Shown one piece after another: positions 37,109 to 45,416 of a stretch of DNA of 64,000 bases. Every line of letters begins with the position of its first letter. The first letter of the stretch is position 1. Source of the stretch: Bacteroidetes bacterium UBA7674 (GTDB taxonomy: Bacteria; Bacteroidota; Bacteroidia; Chitinophagales; Chitinophagaceae); the NCBI GenBank assembly GCA_002483105.1, contig DLHG01000003.1, positions 1-64,000 on the forward strand, written 5' to 3'. A program made the translations under genes and the position numbers. Below the pieces are notes generated by a model. The model was not told the origin of the DNA. It saw only the letters and a list, made by a program, of their open reading frames with translations, and did no database searches.

Positions 37109-37147
37109 ATTCTTATAAATAATTGACTATCAATTATTTATAAGAAT
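37109..37147. repeat. Perfect AT-only inverted repeat (18-bp arms)
   Basis: ATTCTTATAAATAATTGA, 3-nt spacer CTA, then the exact reverse complement. It lies about 60 nt from the nadA stop. It could be a cruciform or protein-binding site, or a weak transcription stop for nadA. Confidence 0.7.
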
Positions 37148-37205
37148 GAAATCAGAATAATAGTATAGAAAATACTAAAGCAATAAAATAGTTGAATTAT
37201 AAAAA

Positions 37206-38213
37206 TTACAATCCAAATTGACGGCTTAATTCCATCATTCTGTCAATTGGCTTCTTTGCCGCTAATCGTAGTGATTCTTCCATTTGTATTTCAGGGAGTT
37301 CATACTTCATACACAAATACAGTTTCTCGAGGGTATTAAGCTTCATGTGAGGGCAATCGTTGCAAGCGCAGGCATTGTCTGGCGGCGCGGGAATAAACGT
37401 CTTGTTGGGGCTTAATTGCTGCATCTTGTGTAAAATGCCCGTTTCTGTTGCAATTATGAAACTTTGACTTTCATCTTCAACTGTGAACTTTAATAGCTGG
37501 GTAGTACTACCAATAAAATCAGCAATACGTAAAACCGCCTCTTCACATTCTGGGTGAGCTATCATCTTCGCTTCTGGGTGCCTTTCCTTCAACCTGGTGA
37601 TCTTCTCTAAAGAAAATATCTCATGTACCATACATGCGCCATTCCAAAGAAGCATATCTCGGCCGGTAGTTTTATTAATGTATGCGCCTAGATTTTTATC
37701 AGGAGCAAATATTATTTTCTGATCGACAGCTAAACTTTCTACTATTTGTTTTGCATTAGATGAAGTACAAATAATATCACTAAGTGCTTTGATACCTGCA
37801 GAACAATTGATGTAAGAAATAACCAGGTGATCAGGATGTTGTTCTTTAAACTTTTTGAATAAAGGTGGTGGACAAGAATCGCTTAAAGAACAACCTGCAT
37901 TAAGATCTGGCAACAAAACTTTCTTTGAAGGATTTAAAATCTTTGCCGTCTCTGCCATGAAGTGAACACCGGCAAATACAATGATGTCAGCACTTGTCTT
38001 TTCTGCATTCTGCGCCAGGCCAAGGCTATCGCCTATATAGTCTGCAACATCCTGTATATCGGGCTCCTGGTAATAGTGTGCGAGTACAACTGCATTCTTT
38101 TCTTTCTTTAATTTTTCGATCTCTTCAAACAGATCGAGCGTAGGATCAATTTCCAAATCTAAAAATCCTTTTTTTTCCAATTCTGAAATTTTATTTTCCA
38201 TTTCCACATTCAT
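37206..38213 (-). CDS. nadA: Quinolinate synthase NadA
   Basis: NadA condenses iminoaspartate (from NadB) with dihydroxyacetone phosphate to quinolinate in NAD synthesis, using a 4Fe-4S cluster. Visible motifs are VVLAHYYQEPDIQDVADYIG, DSLGLAQ, LNAGCSLSDSCP, the GAC motif in WNGACMVHE, and the C-terminal cluster Cys pair in CACNDCPHM. The frame is open up to an ATG at 38282, but the extra residues (MFPQIHTRNSNSFFFKK...) do not look native. The start at 38213 (MNVEMENKI) or 38201 gives the usual ~330 aa. No nadB or nadC is nearby. A TAATTTTG box at 38300-38307 is a possible promoter. Confidence 0.95.
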   Translation of the reverse strand: MNVEMENKISELEKKGFLDLEIDPTLDLFEEIEKLKKEKNAVVLAHYYQEPDIQDVADYIGDSLGLAQNAEKTSADIIVFAGVHFMAETAKILNPSKKVLLPDLNAGCSLSDSCPPPLFKKFKEQHPDHLVISYINCSAGIKALSDIICTSSNAKQIVESLAVDQKIIFAPDKNLGAYINKTTGRDMLLWNGACMVHEIFSLEKITRLKERHPEAKMIAHPECEEAVLRIADFIGSTTQLLKFTVEDESQSFIIATETGILHKMQQLSPNKTFIPAPPDNACACNDCPHMKLNTLEKLYLCMKYELPEIQMEESLRLAAKKPIDRMMELSRQFGL

Positions 38214-38856
38214 ATAATATCTATAAAGAAATTTTTTAAAAAAGAAACTATTACTATTACGAGTGTGGATTTGGGGAAACAAAAATCGAATCCACGTTGC
38301 AAAATTAGATAATATAGTTCATCCCCATCTTATCCTATCCTTATCCACATTTTATAAGTGCGCTGAATAAGCATACCCACATAAAAGAGTGAAATTATGT
38401 AACATATCGCTTGTGAGTAAAATAAAAATTGGGGATAGTGTTTTTGGTGCTGTAGAAGTAGGGACGAAGTGAGTGCAAAATGTTTCTGGAGGTTCAAATG
38501 AATAGTTGTCAGTCAGTTATAAGAAGTTGTACAATGGTAACCCACACCAATTAACAGGAGAAATGGGATAAGTATTACTTGCGCAGAAGATAATAATTAC
38601 ATAATGCAGCTGCGGAGTATAACTAATCAGCGGAACCAAATAGAATAAGCATTATGAGTAAAAAGAAGTATATGAGGAATAATATGGCAGTATAAAGAAC
38701 GATATAATATATAGTTTTACAGACCTATTGATTTACCCCGGGTTAAAGGGTTAAATAATAAAATCATTATAAATGGCTTAAATAGCAGAAAAAGCCGCTA
38801 AATCTCGAAATTTCTTATAAATTTGCCGTCCTTAATAATCAGTAACAACAACCTAT
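38214..38856. other. Divergent intergenic region between nadA and ppiD
   Basis: About 640 nt, AT-rich. It has possible -7 boxes for nadA (38300-38307, minus) and for ppiD (38818-38825, plus), and one perfect DnaA box TTATCCACA at 38341-38349. I found no convincing ORF or RNA structure in 38360-38810. Confidence 0.7.
38818..38825 (+). promoter_or_regulatory. -7 promoter box for ppiD
   Basis: TAAATTTG matches TAnnTTTG, 31 nt before the ATG at 38857. No good -33 TTTG at the usual spacing. Confidence 0.45.
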
Positions 38857-41028
38857 ATGGCTGTAATTCAAAAGATAAGAAATAAGTACGGCAAAATAGC
38901 TGCCGGTGTGATAGTGCTATCGCTTGTGGGCTTCATATTAATGGATGCTACTTCCAGTGGCCGCATAGACGATCTGTTTCAAGGTGGAAGAGATGTAGTA
39001 GTAAAAGTGAACGGTGAAAAAGTAGAGTATAAAGTATATATACAACGCCAACACGAATACGAAGTACTATATGGTGCATTCAATCCTGATTTTAAAATGA
39101 CGGATCAGACACGTGCACAGATCAATGACCAAGTTCTGCGTGAGCTGATCTATGAGAAACTTGTGGATGACGAGTGTGAAAAACTGGGCATTGGTGTTTC
39201 TAAAGAAGAAGAGAAGGAACTTATATACGGTGCTGAGCCGGATCAACTGATCAAGCAGTTTCCTTATTTTGCTAATCGCGAAACAAAAATGTTTGACCCT
39301 GCAATGGTGAAACAATTTGAACAAGCGTTGAAAACACAAGGTGCTGAAATAGATCCGCAGGGTAAACTTGCCGAGCAGTGGGAAATACTTAAAGCATTTG
39401 CTGTTCGCTCTTATCGTACCAATAAATATAATGCTGCAGTAACAGCAGGTATCACTGCTCCGCAATTCATGGTGGACCAAGATGTGAAACTTCGCCAGCA
39501 GATGGCTAACATAAGCTATGTGATGGTGCCGTACGCAATAATCAGCGATGAGCAAGCGAAAGTGAGCGATGATGAATTGAAAGCATATATGGAAAAGCAT
39601 AAAGCTGAGTACACTGTAAAAGAACCTAGCCGCAGCATAGAGTATGTATCGTTTGATATTACACCAAATGGAGAAGACTCTGCAAAATCTTTAGGTGAGT
39701 TGATAAAACTTAAAGACGAGTTTGCTACTGCTACAGATATTGAGAAGATAGTTAACAGTAACTCAGATGAGAACTATAAAGACGTTTTTGTAAACAAGAG
39801 AATATACCAGTCCCGCTTTTCTGATTCTATCCTGAACCTGCCGGTGGGTGGTGTTTACGGACCTTATTATGATGAAGGTGATTTTAAACTTTCTAAAATA
39901 GTAGAAAGAAAAATGTACCCGGATTCAGTAAAATTCAGGTTGATAAGAGTAGCAACAAAAGCTGACGGACAGGATATAATAAGCGACAGTGCTGCAAAAA
40001 TGAGAATAGACAGCGCGATCGCTGCTCTGAATTCAGGAGCTCCGTTTGCTGAAGTAGCTAACAGATTCTCTGATGATCAGAACAGGCAGCAGACAGGAGG
40101 TGAATATACTTATACCATCGACCAAAAATCACAATTACCGGAAGCTCTTGGTACTGCCATATTTGATGGTGTTACTGGCGATAAGAAAAGCGTAAGCATA
40201 AAAGAGAAAACGTACGAGTCCATTTTCTATGTAGAAATACTGGAGCAAAAAGGCATTCAACCTGCTGTGAAAATTGCAACAATAGTAAAAAGCCTGAGTG
40301 CAGGCACGGCAACAGACCAGGCTGTATATGGTAAAGCAAATGAGTTTGCGGGAAAGAATGCAACAGCAAAAGCATTTGATGAAGCTGCAAAAACACACCC
40401 GGGAAGAAGGATTGCTGAAAACATAAAACAAACAGACTTCGTAATAGAAGGATTGGGTGGAGGAAGTACCCGCGAAGTAGTTCGTTGGGCATATGAAGCG
40501 AAATTGGGCGATGTATCTAATGTCTTCAATATGGACGGCAGATACGTGGTTGCAAAACTGAGCAGCATACAAGAAAAAGGCTTACCTAAAATAACTGAAG
40601 CTAACCGCCCTGCACTGGAGAAAAAAGTGAAGGACGAAAAGAAAGCGAAAATAATAGCGGATACTTATAAAGGCATGAAGTCCCTGAACGACATAGCTGT
40701 AAAATCAGGACAGGCGATCCAGCAAGCGGATTCAATTTCTGCCGGCGGAATGTATGTGCCTAAACTGGGTTACGAACCAAGAGTATTGGGCTATAGCTTC
40801 TTTAAAGGCTTACAACCAAACGTGGTATCTCCTGCAATAAAAGGAAACGAAGCCGTTTTCTTTATCTCGGTTGCTAACCGTTGGGAAGGCCCGGCACCAA
40901 CAATGCCTGGTATAATGGAAAATGAAAAAGCAGCAATGGAAGGCCAGATACGCAATGGTGCCAGCGGAACGCTGATGCAAATGCTACGTGACAAGGCTGA
41001 CATAGAATATAATGTAAAGAATCTCTAG
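38857..41028 (+). CDS. ppiD: PpiD/SurA-type membrane-anchored peptidyl-prolyl isomerase
   Basis: 723 aa. A short cytoplasmic N-terminus is followed by one membrane helix (about 15-32, IAAGVIVLSLVGFILM), a SurA-N-like chaperone region, and a parvulin-type rotamase domain (about 350-465, with FAEVANRFSDDQNRQQTGGEY and TAIFDGVTGD). A second weakly parvulin-like C-terminal half follows (VVRWAYEAKLGDVSNVF). This is the PpiD layout: an inner-membrane-anchored periplasmic foldase that helps newly exported proteins fold, which fits a cell exporting many large surface proteins. Single gene with its own promoter box and terminator. Confidence 0.9.
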   Translation: MAVIQKIRNKYGKIAAGVIVLSLVGFILMDATSSGRIDDLFQGGRDVVVKVNGEKVEYKVYIQRQHEYEVLYGAFNPDFKMTDQTRAQINDQVLRELIYEKLVDDECEKLGIGVSKEEEKELIYGAEPDQLIKQFPYFANRETKMFDPAMVKQFEQALKTQGAEIDPQGKLAEQWEILKAFAVRSYRTNKYNAAVTAGITAPQFMVDQDVKLRQQMANISYVMVPYAIISDEQAKVSDDELKAYMEKHKAEYTVKEPSRSIEYVSFDITPNGEDSAKSLGELIKLKDEFATATDIEKIVNSNSDENYKDVFVNKRIYQSRFSDSILNLPVGGVYGPYYDEGDFKLSKIVERKMYPDSVKFRLIRVATKADGQDIISDSAAKMRIDSAIAALNSGAPFAEVANRFSDDQNRQQTGGEYTYTIDQKSQLPEALGTAIFDGVTGDKKSVSIKEKTYESIFYVEILEQKGIQPAVKIATIVKSLSAGTATDQAVYGKANEFAGKNATAKAFDEAAKTHPGRRIAENIKQTDFVIEGLGGGSTREVVRWAYEAKLGDVSNVFNMDGRYVVAKLSSIQEKGLPKITEANRPALEKKVKDEKKAKIIADTYKGMKSLNDIAVKSGQAIQQADSISAGGMYVPKLGYEPRVLGYSFFKGLQPNVVSPAIKGNEAVFFISVANRWEGPAPTMPGIMENEKAAMEGQIRNGASGTLMQMLRDKADIEYNVKNL

Positions 41029-41049
41029 TTCTATCACCATAGACAGCAG

Positions 41050-41078
41050 AACGGCTCCCACATGGGGGCCGTTTCTAT
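41050..41078 (+). terminator. Rho-independent terminator of ppiD
   Basis: A 10-bp stem AACGGCTCCC / GGGGGCCGTT (one G-T pair) with loop ACAT, followed by TCTATTT, 21 nt after the stop. Confidence 0.82.
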
Positions 41079-41157
41079 TTAGGACTAGATTATAAATTCA
41101 GAAAATGGAGGTATAGGCCTATAAATGCAAAACCTATGTAACTTTACAAAGAAGAAT

Positions 41158-41685
41158 ATGGAAACGATAGTAAACAAAGTAGCGGAGAGTGGAATCGTAA
41201 CACTTGACCTGGCGGATTATATACCAAAAGACGAGGCGCTAGTGACGTTTGACCTGAAACCATTTTTGTTCAGGGAGATGATACTGCGTGAGAAAGACTA
41301 CAGGGCAGAGCTGCAAACACATGACTGGGCCCAATATGCCGGAAAGAATGTGGCGATACTCTGCTCGGTAGAAGCGATAATACCAATGTGGGCATATATG
41401 CTGGCGGCGAACTATTTACAACCGGTTTCGGAATATGTGTACTTCGGAAGTATAGAGGAATTGAAAAGAGAAAGAACCCTGCATAACATAGCAACAATAG
41501 ACGCTAAAGAATACACTGATAAAAGAGTAGTAGTGAAAGGCTGCGGCGAAACACCGATACCGGAGTCGGCATATGTGGCGATCACCAATAAACTAAGACC
41601 TGTTGCCAAATCTATTATGTATGGAGAGCCATGTTCTACAGTGCCGATCTATAAAAAGCCTAACAATCCCAACAAGGCAATATAA
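41158..41685 (+). CDS. DUF2480 family protein
   Basis: 175 aa from the ATG at 41158. The frame opens upstream at 41125, but the family usually starts like METIVNKVAESGIVTLDLADY. Recognised by that N-terminus plus FDLKPFLFREMILREKDYR, WAQYAGKNVAI and VVVKGCGETPIPESAYVAIT. The family is restricted to Bacteroidota and has no established function. Cys residues near CSVEA, KGCGE and EPCST could bind metal, which is speculation. The stop at 41685 directly touches the stop of the DtxR-family gene on the other strand, with no terminator between. The neighbour is a metal-responsive regulator, which may or may not be meaningful. Confidence 0.85.
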   Translation: METIVNKVAESGIVTLDLADYIPKDEALVTFDLKPFLFREMILREKDYRAELQTHDWAQYAGKNVAILCSVEAIIPMWAYMLAANYLQPVSEYVYFGSIEELKRERTLHNIATIDAKEYTDKRVVVKGCGETPIPESAYVAITNKLRPVAKSIMYGEPCSTVPIYKKPNNPNKAI

Positions 41686-42357
41686 TTACTTAGAAGGAGC
41701 AACCAGTAAATTTCGTGCGATCTTTTCGGAAAGCAGAAATGAGTTTCCCTTGCCGCTTGTTACCATCACACTATTATCATACGGCATTACCTCGGTTAGC
41801 GTAAGTACAGAGCCGATCTTTAATTGCAGCTTTTCCAGCTGCTGAAGAAAAGCAGACGAAGTATCTCGAACAGCAACCAGCTTACATTTTTTTCCGGCTT
41901 CAGCTTCAATTAAAGGAATGGTAGCGCTTTTCGGTAGCTCCCCATTCGATTTAGGAATAGGATCTCCATGCGGGTCAAACTCGGGAAAGCCCAAAAATTC
42001 GTCCAGACTATCTATTAATTTTTGAGACTGGATATGCTCTAACTGCTCAGCTACCTCGTGCACTTCATCCCATTGGAAATCGAGCTTGTTGTAAAGAAAT
42101 GTTTCCCAGAGACGATGTTTTCTCAAAACAGAAAGTGCGGCCGACTGACCTGTAGGTGACAGATCTACTTTCTTATACTTCTCATAATGTATCAATGCCT
42201 TTTCAGAAAGCTTGCGCAGCATATCTGTTACGGTACCAGGTTTGGTATGCATCCGTTCCGCAATTTCATTAACGGAAACACCCTTTGTATCAGAGAGAGC
42301 CTGGATACTGTAAATAGCCTTGAGGTAATTTTCTTCGGTATAAGTGAGCGCTGACAT
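41686..42357 (-). CDS. DtxR/MntR-family metal-dependent transcriptional regulator
   Basis: 223 aa. A winged-helix N-terminal domain (about 1-60: TYTEENYLKAIYSI, then VSVNEIAERM and KPGTVTDMLRKLSEKALI), a metal-binding dimerisation domain (about 65-140: RKHRLWETFLYNKL, EVAEQLEHIQSQKL) and a C-terminal FeoA-like SH3 domain (about 150-223, ending in FLLSEKIARNLLV). This is the layout of MntR/IdeR-type repressors that bind Mn or Fe and control metal uptake. No transporter gene lies beside it, so its targets are elsewhere. A TAAGTTTG box lies 13 nt before the ATG. Confidence 0.92.
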   Translation of the reverse strand: MSALTYTEENYLKAIYSIQALSDTKGVSVNEIAERMHTKPGTVTDMLRKLSEKALIHYEKYKKVDLSPTGQSAALSVLRKHRLWETFLYNKLDFQWDEVHEVAEQLEHIQSQKLIDSLDEFLGFPEFDPHGDPIPKSNGELPKSATIPLIEAEAGKKCKLVAVRDTSSAFLQQLEKLQLKIGSVLTLTEVMPYDNSVMVTSGKGNSFLLSEKIARNLLVAPSK

Positions 42358-42370
42358 AAGTAAGAAGAAC

Positions 42371-42378
42371 CAAACTTA
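42371..42378 (-). promoter_or_regulatory. -7 box for the DtxR-family gene
   Basis: The minus strand reads TAAGTTTG (TAnnTTTG), 13 nt before the ATG at 42357; the expected leader is about 9 nt. Confidence 0.5.
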
Positions 42379-42499
42379 GGAAAAAGCCGCGACAGCAAAG
42401 CAATGCGTTATAAATTTTTATAAAAAAATTATATTAAATATATTGTTGGTAAAGGCATAAATGGTTAGTTTCGTAATCATCCCCAGGCTACTCCGGAAT

Positions 42500-43234
42500 A
42501 TGAAAAACTGTAACTGCTTTGTGAACAGTGGCTTAAGAGGTTTATTATTTGCTCTTAGCTTATTGTTCTGTTTTACGACTGCCCAGGCTCAGGACAAAAA
42601 AGAGATCCCCTGGGCCGAAAGGCCACGTGACGTGAAGGTGGTAAAGGAATATATAGATCCGCAAGGGAGAAAGGTGAAAGTGATAAAGTACAAGCAAGGT
42701 AACATGATCGTTACCGAAGAAATATATACTACCGGTAAAGTAAGCTTCGATAAGTCCGGTTTCCCCAAACTAAATCCCGATACACTTAACAGGGACTCCC
42801 TATTGGTAGTAGTTGACAAGAGCAAATACTTTGTACAAGTTCTGTATAAGAGGAAAACCATCCGCAGATATAAAGCCGTATTCGGGCCGAGGCCACAGCA
42901 GAATAAATGTATGGAGGGGGATCGCTGTACACCCGAAGGCTGGTTTACCATCAAGCACAAAAATCCTAACAGCAAGTATGACAAATTCATGCTGATAGAT
43001 TATCCGAATGATTCGGCAAGGGCGAGATTTGCCAGGTTGAAAGAAAAAGGAACGATTCCTGCAACCGCATTAATAGGCGGCGACATAGGCATACACGGCA
43101 TATGGCAAGGTGGTGATGATATGATAGAAATGGGAGTGGGCTGGACCGATGGTTGTGTAGCTCTGAAGAATAAGGATATAGAAGAACTGTTTTCGCTGGT
43201 GGGCGTAGGAACAAGGGTCTTTATCAGAAGATAA
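42500..43234 (+). CDS. L,D-transpeptidase (YkuD domain) family protein
   Basis: 244 aa from the ATG at 42500, which gives a clean signal peptide (MKNCNCFVNSGLRG ... TTAQA/Q); the frame opens 13 codons earlier. The YkuD domain covers about residues 90-244: LLVVVDKSKYFVQVLYKRK, the conserved TPEGWF, IGIHGIW and the catalytic Cys motif WTDGCVALKNKDIEEL. YkuD enzymes form 3-3 cross-links in peptidoglycan or attach proteins to it, in the periplasm. All expected catalytic residues (His of IHG, Cys of DGC) are present. It ends next to the convergent deacetylase-like gene with no gap. Confidence 0.9.
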   Translation: MKNCNCFVNSGLRGLLFALSLLFCFTTAQAQDKKEIPWAERPRDVKVVKEYIDPQGRKVKVIKYKQGNMIVTEEIYTTGKVSFDKSGFPKLNPDTLNRDSLLVVVDKSKYFVQVLYKRKTIRRYKAVFGPRPQQNKCMEGDRCTPEGWFTIKHKNPNSKYDKFMLIDYPNDSARARFARLKEKGTIPATALIGGDIGIHGIWQGGDDMIEMGVGWTDGCVALKNKDIEELFSLVGVGTRVFIRR

Positions 43235-44545
43235 TTAACGGCGGATGAAATTGGCGTAGGCCTCTTTCCATTCTTTCCAGGCAGGATCGGTACCCAAAGA
43301 AAAATTGTGAAAAATTGTGATCAACTGGCTATTGCATTGTTGCAATAGCTTTTTCATTTCTGATAGAGTCGCAAAAGCCTGTTGGGCATTCATCTTCTCC
43401 TCATACATAGCGGTAGTATCCATAAAGCAGAATGGATGAACCCGGAAAGAGGTTGCCTCTTCTTTTTTTAGATCATACCAAGTGAAAGTGCAACCCGTAC
43501 CCGCCCGGAAACCAAGATGTGTACCATAGCCCATGCTGTAGTCATCGGCTATACCATCGGCTATCAATCCGTGATAAGTTTGCGGCATACAGAGCTTAAT
43601 ATAATGCTGTCGCGATTTCGTAATTGCCCTGTCAGAGATTTCTTCCAGTATGGCCTTCTCTTTTCTCCTGTACTCAGGATGTTTATCAGAATGGTAGGAG
43701 GGGTGTATGCCAATTTCCCCTTCGTCCGACATGTGCTTGATCAATGTCTGCATATGTGGATTGGTGGGTCGGATATTTTTGTCGAAGTCTGTAGTTTGTA
43801 AAGAAGCCAGTATAAAGAACAACGGGGTATAATTATACTGCTTGTGCCATTGGCTCAACGTTTCATAGCTATCGTATGGATCTTGTTTCTTTCCTTGCGC
43901 TACAGATATGCGCTCGCCTATCTGGCTGAACTTCAATTTCAACAAGTCGCGAAAAAATGCACCTACAGTACGGGTTCTTCCTTTGTGCAAATAAGAGAAG
44001 GCAATATCGATATCGTAAGTTGGACGGAAAGAAAAATCCTGTATGGGTATATCAATGTGGGCTGACAATTCTTTTCTGAATAATTCTATCCATTCATCCA
44101 GTATCGGACGACGGAGCCAACCTTGTTTATAAATGATACTTTCTGATGCCGGGTAGCGATTGTGTTTGTCCGCCTTAAAATCATAATACTCTTCGTATCG
44201 GGAGATCAGGAAAAAAGCGGCGGAGAAAATATCGAAGGGGATAGAATAATTGTGTCCTGACGTTGCATATAGTGTGGGAATGATATTCCATTCACCGATA
44301 GCAATATTATGTGGTGTTATCTTCTTTTCCCAAAGTAAGTACGCGTCAGGAATAGAAAATGCATTTGGGAAAGAACGACCGTAGGCAATAAAGAACGGGA
44401 GCGCGGCTACATCTTGCTCATCGTGGGTGATGCGATAATTGAGTCCTAAGCGCTGGCGGAATATCCAGTCTATTATATAATTGAAACGTGTGCCGGAGTT
44501 GGCAGCAAATACTACTATTGTATTATCCGTATCTACTGCTGCCAT
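43235..44545 (-). CDS. Polysaccharide-deacetylase-like protein
   Basis: 436 aa, no signal peptide. The N-terminal part (about 1-165) is a domain often found in front of Bacteroidota deacetylases. The rest is a NodB-like fold: FRPTYDIDIAF (about 175-185, the metal/catalytic Asp pair), the metal-binding His motif IGIHPSYHS (about 287-295), and a C-terminal segment with AGTGCTFTWYD and FRVHPFCFMD. A role in trimming or modifying surface or secreted polysaccharide is inference. It follows the lipoprotein and E1 genes on the minus strand with gaps of 8 and 41 nt, so it may be read from the same transcript. Confidence 0.78.
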   Translation of the reverse strand: MAAVDTDNTIVVFAANSGTRFNYIIDWIFRQRLGLNYRITHDEQDVAALPFFIAYGRSFPNAFSIPDAYLLWEKKITPHNIAIGEWNIIPTLYATSGHNYSIPFDIFSAAFFLISRYEEYYDFKADKHNRYPASESIIYKQGWLRRPILDEWIELFRKELSAHIDIPIQDFSFRPTYDIDIAFSYLHKGRTRTVGAFFRDLLKLKFSQIGERISVAQGKKQDPYDSYETLSQWHKQYNYTPLFFILASLQTTDFDKNIRPTNPHMQTLIKHMSDEGEIGIHPSYHSDKHPEYRRKEKAILEEISDRAITKSRQHYIKLCMPQTYHGLIADGIADDYSMGYGTHLGFRAGTGCTFTWYDLKKEEATSFRVHPFCFMDTTAMYEEKMNAQQAFATLSEMKKLLQQCNSQLITIFHNFSLGTDPAWKEWKEAYANFIRR

Positions 44546-44553
44546 GATAAAAA

Positions 44554-45375
44554 TTATAGGTCTATACGAACCTGCTTAGAAAAAGATTTTCCTGCTTTAT
44601 CCTTACCGTCAATTTTGAACATCACAGCACGAACAGAAACGACGATGGGCTTTTGTGCGCCACGTACATTCTTCACGCTATTTGTCCATTGCTGTTGTGT
44701 CTTCCGGTTCATACGCTTATTGCGCGCCGCCTTATTGATGGCATTGCGAACTGTTCCCTGATTAATGCGCGCCGTTTGTATCTGGCTACCTGAAGGAATG
44801 GATATTTCGTAAGTATTATTTCCCTTGATGGTCTTCCAGCCGGAAGTAGAAGAAAGATTGTCGAGTTGCAGGGTGCCGAGATTATTTTTGATACTAACAT
44901 CTGACAGGTAGCGCATAGAAACATTAGTAACTGTTGCCCCACTAACCTGTAACGATGCGCCGTTTAATTTTCCGTCAGTAAGTTGGTATGTGGCGCCGGA
45001 CGCTTTTTGTAGATCTTGCTGTTTAGCGGCAGCTTTTGCCTTAATGCCGGGGATGTTAATAGTTACTTCTTTAAAAGCGACAGATAAGCCCGAAGTGTTT
45101 TGGACTGGTTTCGGTTCTGCAGCCTTTGCAACAGTGTCCGCTTTTTTAATGGTGTCTACCGGAGCGGGAGGAACAGAGTCTTGTGGAACTAAAAGGTCGG
45201 AAGGCTTTAAGTCAACGACCATATCCCTCAGGTAAGTGCTGTCCGTTTCCGTTACGATAGTAGCCGGGTCTCCCATAACGATGGGTTTGCCTTCAGATTT
45301 ATTAGAACTGCTGTTATCACAGCTACCTAAAAAAAAGCTACCAGCCACCGCGACTAAAAGAATTCCTCTTTTCAT
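44554..45375 (-). CDS. Predicted lipoprotein of unknown function
   Basis: 273 aa from the ATG at 45375. The frame is open to 45570, but that extension overlaps the E1 gene and would bury the signal. A lipoprotein signal with lipobox is clear (MKRGILLVAVAGSFFLGSC, Cys19), followed by a Ser/Asn-rich linker. The rest has beta-rich segments (ATYQLTDGKLNGASLQVSG, TVTNVSMRYLSDVSI) and a basic stretch NKAARNKRMNRKTQQQW. I do not recognise the family. It sits 41 nt after the E1 gene and 8 nt before the deacetylase-like gene. Confidence 0.7.
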   Translation of the reverse strand: MKRGILLVAVAGSFFLGSCDNSSSNKSEGKPIVMGDPATIVTETDSTYLRDMVVDLKPSDLLVPQDSVPPAPVDTIKKADTVAKAAEPKPVQNTSGLSVAFKEVTINIPGIKAKAAAKQQDLQKASGATYQLTDGKLNGASLQVSGATVTNVSMRYLSDVSIKNNLGTLQLDNLSSTSGWKTIKGNNTYEISIPSGSQIQTARINQGTVRNAINKAARNKRMNRKTQQQWTNSVKNVRGAQKPIVVSVRAVMFKIDGKDKAGKSFSKQVRIDL

Positions 45376-45416
45376 ACCCTTAAAAATAATGTTTTGAACC
45401 GGGATTTTCAGGATGT

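Larger units (their letters stand above)
36798..37205. other. AT-rich intergenic region between paralogue 3 and nadA (convergent)
   Basis: 408 nt with no gene. It contains parS-like site 3 (36854-36869) and a perfect 18-bp-arm AT palindrome (37109-37147). Otherwise I see nothing. Confidence 0.8.

Noticed and set aside
38341..38349. Perfect DnaA box TTATCCACA, possible second origin
   Set aside because: It is isolated; no other good boxes lie within 100 nt. Single boxes are common near genes under DnaA control.
42610..42630. GCCACGTGAC as another parS-like site
   Set aside because: Only the CACGTG core matches, and it lies inside the L,D-transpeptidase coding sequence.
43297..43323. Tandem AAAAATTGTG duplication
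   Set aside because: It is in frame in the deacetylase-like gene and encodes a normal segment (ITIFHNFSLG); no sign of a frameshift.
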